A stretch of 64,000 nucleotides of DNA from Manduca sexta (Eukaryota > Arthropoda > Insecta > Lepidoptera > Sphingidae), in contig NC_051141.1 of assembly GCF_014839805.1 (NCBI RefSeq), forward strand, positions 10,238,777 to 10,302,776, given 5' to 3'. Numbering within the stretch: the first letter of the stretch is position 1; each line of letters begins with the position of its first letter. Of the stretch, positions 58,140 to 64,000 are shown in pieces. The notes under the pieces were generated by a model. The model did no database searches. It was not told the origin of the DNA and saw nothing but the letters and a program-made list of their open reading frames with translations. A program made the translations under genes and the position numbers.

Positions 58140-58450
58140 CTTGCTACCTAATATACTCTACTTTGAGCTCGGGAAAGTGGTTCCACGATTTCCAACTTTT
58201 ATTTATTCCTCCCCGACGCAATGCACGAGAAGATATTTATCGTGGCCTTAAGCACACAGATAAGTGTATACATCATGGTCTCCAAATTCACATTGAGGCC
58301 GATGAGGACTCGCGAATATATTCTGTCCTTCTCTCCTCCTCTCATCCTAAGAGGGTTCCTTCTTCTTTCCTCATACTTCCTTCGCTACATATTCCTTTCC
58401 CAACGTTTCTTTAGATGCCTGCAGTCGCTAAGCCAGGGATTTCAGTATCC
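58140..58450 (+). mobile_element. Fragment related to the 39130-39597 LINE 3' region
   Basis: CACATTGAGGCCGATGAGGA then CTCGCGAATAT and a C/T-rich stretch (58325-58400) parallel 39298-39420. GCAGTCGCTAAGCCAGGGAT also resembles GGTTGCTAAGCCGGGTGAT. There is no poly(A). The two overlapping frames here are accidental. Confidence 0.45.
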
Positions 58451-58655
58451 CATTAGTGTACAGTTCGCTCTTGCTATTAATTCTACGGAAAATGTGAGTA
58501 CACATGTTAAATTAAAAGGACAGCTGTGGCTTTTGTTCAAGATTTTAACTAAAACTTAACCCATTACCCCTTTTTCAATGCTTAACTTTTTGTTCAAATT
58601 TAATAATATTATCATACTATATATGGTAGAAGTAATTAAAAATGTAAACAAAGTT

Positions 58656-59603
58656 CGTCTTATTACAAAACGAGGTTTAACTAAAAACTCTGGTTTAAAC
58701 CTATGCAAATTACGGTTTATATAAAAATGGTATTACAAAAAGTGGTTTAACGATAAACCATGGACTATTTGATGGTCTAATGCTAAACCTCGGCGACCCC
58801 TGGTTTGACGATGGTCTAAATCGTAAATGTCAAATCACATTTCAAATCATTTGTCAGATTATCTCTGAAATTGGCGTCTGTTTCCTATGAAACAGACGCC
58901 AAAAATAACACAGGACTATTCCTGTGTTATTTTTTATCGAGAATGGATATTAACGTGGTAGATTCTGTCGATATTGAGGATATTGAAGCCGTTGAGCTAC
59001 TGGAAACGCCACGCCGACTCAATAGACTCGACTCAGTACTCCAATTTTCAGATCTTTTTTTTTTCGTTGATTTATTACAATATTACAAAGAGTCAATTGT
59101 TCTATACAATAAGACACTGATAATAAATTTCAAAGCTATTTGCAATAGTCACCGCAATAGTTTTGTTTAATGTTATAGTTTCATATATCGCGCGAGAAGC
59201 TTATGTTTCGTATCACGCATTTTGATGTATTACCAGCTAATACAACATTAGTTAAAACTTGAAACCTAAACAAAACTGCAATCGAAGTTACAACTATTGT
59301 TGATCTTGGAGCAAAATAACCAAGTCTTAATATTTTTAATACTCCTAAACATTATTTAATCATTAACATTGTATGCAAACGTTTTCTTTTTTGGGTATAT
59401 GGAACGTTGCGATTAAATGATGTCGTATTGAACGAAAGTTGTTTGTATTTGTCTGTGGTTTATATGTAGACCATGGACTAAGAAGTCTACGGTTTTTATG
59501 AGTTTTGTAATACGGACAAATTTAAACCATGGTTTCCCAGATAAGCCTGGTTTTGTTATTACAGGTTTAGGCTAAGGTTTATTTCGCTTTTTGTAATAAG
59601 ACG
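58656..59603 (+). mobile_element. 948-bp element with 15-bp perfect terminal inverted repeats
   Basis: CGTCTTATTACAAAA at 58656-58670 is perfectly inverted at 59589-59603. GGTTTAA/TTAAACC words are frequent near both ends. A central frame (58871-59170) includes MDINVVDSVDIEDIEAVELL then ETPRRLNRLDS. This weakly resembles the acidic N-terminus of Harbinger-type nucleases. No target duplication was identified. The class is tentative. Confidence 0.6.
58871..58933. repeat. Two back-to-back perfect hairpins
   Basis: TTGGCGTCTGTTT (58871-58883) pairs with 58890-58902 around a 6-nt loop. AAAATAACACAGG (58902-58914) pairs with 58921-58933 around a 6-nt loop. Both stems are 13 bp and perfect, and the two share one base. 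Confidence 0.95.
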
Positions 59604-61426
59604 GAGTATGTTTAAATAATGTTATTTTTTCGTTCCCTGCTGAAGAAGGCATTCATTGACGCACTCTTTGCATAAATTCCTTCATATTTTCTCCTGCGAC
59701 TCTGTTTTCGACCAGCGTCCTGTCCCCAGTGCGAAATAATTAATGTAGAACGCAGTATGTGTCATGTCTCCGATTGAGATTGGAATTTGTACTCTGTTCG
59801 TTTCAAGTTTATCCCACACGTGTGTCTGTCCAATCCGCCTCCAGGCGTCGTAGCGAAATAAAACTTTTAAAGGTTAATAATGTCCGTTTTGACATTTTGA
59901 TAAATGTTTAAAGTTAATTCATATGTTATAAATCGCGTGTTTATACGACATCGTGGTTTTATAGTATTCTAATTATACTTTAAATAAATACTTTTGATAT
60001 TTTGAACTAAATGCTTTATCGATAGGATACTATTTAAAAATATGAAGGTAATGTAGAGATACAGTTACTTATTTCGTTTTGTACGATTCAAATAGATATC
60101 TCCTAGGGATTTAAGTTATCTCTCCGAGTTCTATTTTTGCACGTGAACTTGGCGTAAACAATCTGACTAATGGTAAGTCCATTACTTAAATTAATACCAT
60201 TTCAATGAGCAATCTCTTCAAGATAGTTGTTTTTGTTAAATTACGTTTTAAGGTTGATAATAAAACGATATACCACCTCTCTACCTTTATTGTTTTCAGT
60301 GTACAATAAGGCTGTAAATAAATTTATAAACCGTGTGACACTTTAGTGTATTGTATTAGGTCAATATTATTCTCTTGAAATATTTCAGCTCTCTAGATAT
60401 GTAGCTACTGTTCAAGATCAGCGCACGTCATTCACATACGAGATACTATTATATACTTACAAGTAGATTACTGTTTATTTCTGTACATTAGAAATTCAAA
60501 TACCGATGGCGTTTTAGGTACCTTATACGTAATATATGACCATAATGATAGTTCATATGCGTTAATATTAAACAGATATAATTACATATACGATGATTGT
60601 GCTAGTGGATAGGATATATATGAAAATCCGTCCGGATAGCGACCACCGTACACAAGATCTTAAAACCATCCATACTGGCCCACGTAAGTGTGTCACATTC
60701 TGGGATCAACCTTTGTATATACAGCTCCAAAAGGCTAAGATAATTATTATGACTGCCGAGGGGTAATCATCTCTTGTTAGTCGACATTCTATTGAATATT
60801 ACGGCACTTACCTCCAGATGTAGTGGAATCACTTTGGCGTGGACGTATAAAAAATTTAAAATTAAATTATACCAATGTATCGGAAATAAGGTAATTGAAA
60901 CAGTAACGATGCATCGATTTGAGTTAATTAAATAGTACTTTGCGTTACGAATTTGTCTATGCTCTTGTAAACATTCATATGAACTACGACTTAATATAAA
61001 AAGATTGGAAAAAACATGGAATATTATAATATTTACTTAGATACTTGATACAAAGATATAAACTTTGTATGACGGAATATGTTTAAAAGAGGCAAATTTT
61101 ACTAAGTGTAAATTGTTACCCAGTGACCTTTCAATAATTCTAGGTTTACATGAAGGCACTTCTCGATTCTCATACGATATATTTACATATTGTTAATAAC
61201 GAAATTGACTGTTTTGAGCTGAACAATCAGTGGGTCGTTTCAGTACCCAAACATTCTCACCAGCGGAGCATTAGAATCTTGGCATTTTTTAAAACGAATT
61301 CTGCCATACACACGCTGGGAAACGAATACCATTGGCACATATTTTCACGTTGTACAATTTGTACATTTCAAATGTAGATTTTCTCTCACTTTCCAGAAAT
61401 ATTAAAAAAAAAGGCAGTCACTGACG
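59604..61426. other. AT-rich DNA, little recognisable
   Basis: Apart from the possible repeat at 60600-60845, no gene or element can be supported. The frame 61150-61377 shows no family resemblance. Confidence 0.4.
60600..60845. repeat. Possible dispersed repeat, GC-richer
   Basis: AATCCGTCCGGATAGCGACC then ACCGTACACAAG, TGGCCCACGTAAGTGTGTCA and GGGATCAACCTTTGTATATA resemble an interspersed insect repeat I recall only loosely. There is no second copy in the window. Confidence 0.25.
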
Positions 61427-61535
61427 CATTAAAAAATAAAAAATAAAAATGCTTTATTCATCACGTAGGCGAACATGGTTGCACTTATGATAAGTCAAGG
61501 TACATGAGAACATTTAATTATTACTTAATTAGATA
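61427..61535 (-). mobile_element. LINE 3'-end fragment (shared with 41214-41305)
   Basis: GCTTTATTCATCACGTAGGC then GAACATGGTTGCACTTATGA matches the other copy. An A/T run (AAAAAATAAAAAATAAAAAT) precedes it on the plus strand, consistent with the tail of a minus-strand retrotransposon. Confidence 0.6.
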
Positions 61536-62868
61536 CATTGGTCACACGCGATCCGAATGTAATACCATCATTAGTATAAAATTGTTAAAAATTGTTAAGT
61601 ATTGTAAAAGAACTATGTAAGGTGCAAGTTTTGTCGGCTGTTCAAATAAATAAATAAAATTACATACTATAATAACTAAACTTGTAATAAATGTACATAT
61701 TTTAATCGTGTATTATTGTCTATGTTGTTGTCTATCTTCTCGTATTATTATTTATGACCTTTTTTTATATTTAATTTCGTTTATTTTTAATTTAGTATCA
61801 ATTCACGCCATTTTTTTTTATCTTTATAGTAAACTGTAAATAAGGTTGTGGGCTATACAGTTAATGAAATGTTAAAATAGTAATAACCGTTTGTAAATTT
61901 TATAATAATAAAATACTATATGCAAGAAAGCCACTATCGCTGCACAACAAAGAAGCATTCTGATAGAACAATATAAATTTATTACCGACCACTGATGACA
62001 TAAATTTCCTCCACCGCGGTTCCTTAAAGAAGCACGTAGAAAGAACGACCGGATGCTGAATTTATAATTTCAATGAAATTTCCGAGATTCCATTATTCTT
62101 CAGTTTATTATTCTCTTTGTATTTCCTGAGGTCATCTGCTAGTGGTCCCTGCTCGTTATGACTTATGACGTACGGGCCCGGAACGTTGACTCTCACAAAG
62201 ATATCGATCCACCGTTTTATGGACACTTAACGAGTTATGCCCCGCTTGTTGGGGTCTGTAAGGGATTAAATACGAAACGACGTCATCGGAATAAGCGACA
62301 TGAATTTTTATGGAATTCTGGTTTTGTCCAATAACGACTGTATAAAAAGGTCGTGGTTAAAATACGGAAATAAATTCCATTTCAGTTAAGGTTTATGTAA
62401 CGCCAAATTATTTTCTGGACAGCAGATAATAGGTTTATAGCCATTGTTCGCTATGGATTAGGCAGCGGAGGCAATTTATACACTCAGTCCACACCTTGGC
62501 GAGATTATATGTTTGACAAGATAATAGAGGACAGTCCGACGTTATATAATTATCAAGCACATTCTAGTTTCGAGCAAAGTTTATTTTCATTTATAAAAAA
62601 TAACTGGTTTAAATTTTTTTAATGTTAGAAATAGACTATAAAAATTAGATATTATTGAAAATATGGGGCGGTCTCGATGGTTAATCTAAGCGACACGTCT
62701 ATTCAATGCTAAATAAAAAACGTGAAAACATTATATAAAATACAAGATTTTTGGTCACCCTAACTCAACCTACGACCATGCCAGTTGCTACGTGGTTTAA
62801 TGACGTCACCAAAACACAATACATGTGATCTGTTTGGAAGCGTCATTCCCACAAAACGCGGCGTAGTC
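61536..62868. other. AT-rich DNA, no recognisable feature
   Basis: No coding or repeat signal with a partner in the window is visible. Confidence 0.4.
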
Positions 62869-63704
62869 CATTGAAATGTTACAATTTAAGGACCAATATT
62901 GCATTTGTTAGAGGACGCATTTTATTTTTGGGACATGTGTGGGGGGTTAGTAGAAGCTTAACCTCAAGTTTGTGGGGTCGCCACCCTTGTCCCCCAGCCG
63001 CCATCTTGGAAAAAGGAGTGAAAATACTTTTTTCGCAATATGTCGGAAACTATGCGTCTTGCAAAAAAATTGTACAGTCATAATTTGTAGCAAATTGTTT
63101 TGCCTACAAATATTTTTATATAACTTTTTGCCCTAAATTAAATATTAAAGAAGCAAAAAATATATTATAAGCAAAAAAGTGAGATTTTTTTATAAAAAAT
63201 TTCATTTTTGCTCTATAACTTTTTTTATACATTTACAAAAAATTACCTCAAACCAATCTTGAAGATGATCTTTTGAGGAAAATTTTTCCCTATAATTTTT
63301 TTAAATTTCATTCACTTAAAACGCTGGTACAGCGCTCCAAAGTTGACCGGGTTCGTCAATGCTCATGCGAATCCGGTCGAAACGAAATCTTTAACTTACT
63401 TTTGATATATTTTTTTTTTATTGTAAATATATTCTTACAAAATTATTGTTAAAGTCGTACAACTTTACTAATAGGTAGGCAAAACAATTTGCTACGAATT
63501 ATGACTTACACATTTTTTGTAAGACGCATAGTTTCCGAGATACCGCGAAAAAAGTATTTTCACCCCTTTATCCAAGGTGGCGGCCGGGGGACAAGGTTAA
63601 CGACCCCACAAACTTGAGGTTAAGCTTCTATTGACCCCCCAATCATGAGCCAAAAATAAAATTGGGTCCTTTAAAAAATGCAAAGCTCATGTAACATTTC
63701 AATG
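62869..63704. mobile_element. 836-bp fold-back element with arms of about 235 bp
   Basis: The left arm (62869-63107) and right arm (63475-63704) are reverse complements with moderate divergence. They share CATTGAAATGTTAC ends, AGAAGCTTAACCTCAAGTTT then GTGGGGTCG, CTTGTCCCCC, GTGAAAATACTTTTTTCGC and GCAAATTGTTTTGCCTAC. A 370-bp AT-rich centre contains CGGGTTCGTCAATGC. No coding frame of note and no clear target duplication are visible. It is a long-TIR nonautonomous DNA transposon or fold-back element. Confidence 0.8.
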
Positions 63705-64000
63705 AGCTAAGAGCTTTAGCGGATCGCATCGATACGGCCCGAGTGTGCCCGAATGGGCCCGACCGTCGACCGCCCCGTCGCCATGACAGTCGAATAAAAT
63801 GCATTTATTAGTTAAAATATAAGTTTAATAGTGTATACTTATTACTAACGTATGAAATGAAATGTTTTTTTCATTCACACTTGGAGTATAATTTGTTCAT
63901 CGTCTAAAAACACAGGAAGGCATTTTATTTATAAAAATACAAAATGTTAGTAAGCCGACTAGCCGCGACAGTGGTTGAAGGTTGACTAAGTGCATGTCGG

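Noticed and set aside
58871..58933. Pair of microRNA precursors
   Set aside because: Stems of 13 bp with 6-nt loops are too short for pre-miRNA hairpins.

Overview
The window is AT-rich nuclear DNA of an insect, most probably a moth or butterfly. The repeat set is the main reason: nonautonomous Helitrons that begin TCTATACTATTATATAAA and end CTAGT, tRNA-derived SINEs with clear pol III A and B boxes, fragments of RTE, R1-type and Jockey-type LINEs, and the CCGGCCAAGTGCG...TACGGAAC repeat that I recall from many lepidopteran genomes. No rRNA gene, intact tRNA gene, operon, CRISPR array or bacterial feature is visible.

Only one stretch looks like host protein-coding sequence. It is a 236-bp exon at 21096-21331 on the plus strand, with a polypyrimidine-AG acceptor, 68 nt of 5' UTR, a start codon at 21164, 56 codons and a consensus AAG|GTAAGT donor. 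The peptide resembles the N-terminus of SCY1-like pseudokinase 2 (SCYL2). I could not find its upstream or downstream exons. Much of the window may therefore be long introns of this gene plus intergenic DNA.

Layout. 1-5200: unannotated AT-rich DNA, a GC-rich composite retroposon (1738-2329) and a complete small Helitron (4499-4805). 5225-7127: a 1.9-kb hAT-type nonautonomous transposon (15-bp inverted ends, 8-bp target duplication, arrays of GTCTTG near both ends). 7191-7830: an RTE LINE copy with a 12-bp target duplication. 10.6-11.4 kb: an R1-type LINE tail. 13-20 kb: LINE, SINE, Helitron and inverted-repeat remnants. 20156-20909: a complete Helitron with a triplicated internal unit. 21.1-21.3 kb: the exon. 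22.7-23.2 kb: a dead mariner transposase. 24.9-25.7 kb: a SINE split by a retroposon, with a 14-bp target duplication. 26.7-29.2 kb: strong hairpins. 29.6-41.3 kb: SINEs, two abutting Helitrons, an internally duplicated repeat and R1-type RT debris. 45-51 kb: SINEs (one with an 11-bp target duplication), a LINE/Harbinger chimera and a MITE. 54.5-57.5 kb: a Helitron tail, a Jockey-type ORF2 relic and a SINE. 58.6-59.6 kb: a terminal-inverted-repeat element with twin hairpins. 62.9-63.7 kb: a fold-back element with arms of about 235 bp.

No set of genes works together here. The content is a record of layered transposition. I found no convincing new multi-gene system. The more unusual structures are the hAT element with GTCTTG arrays, a GC-rich composite retroposon sharing an R1-type 3' end, a compound hairpin at 26.7 kb and an unclassified repeat family with at least four copies. 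Similarity statements rest on reading by eye and recalled family consensuses; no search was run.
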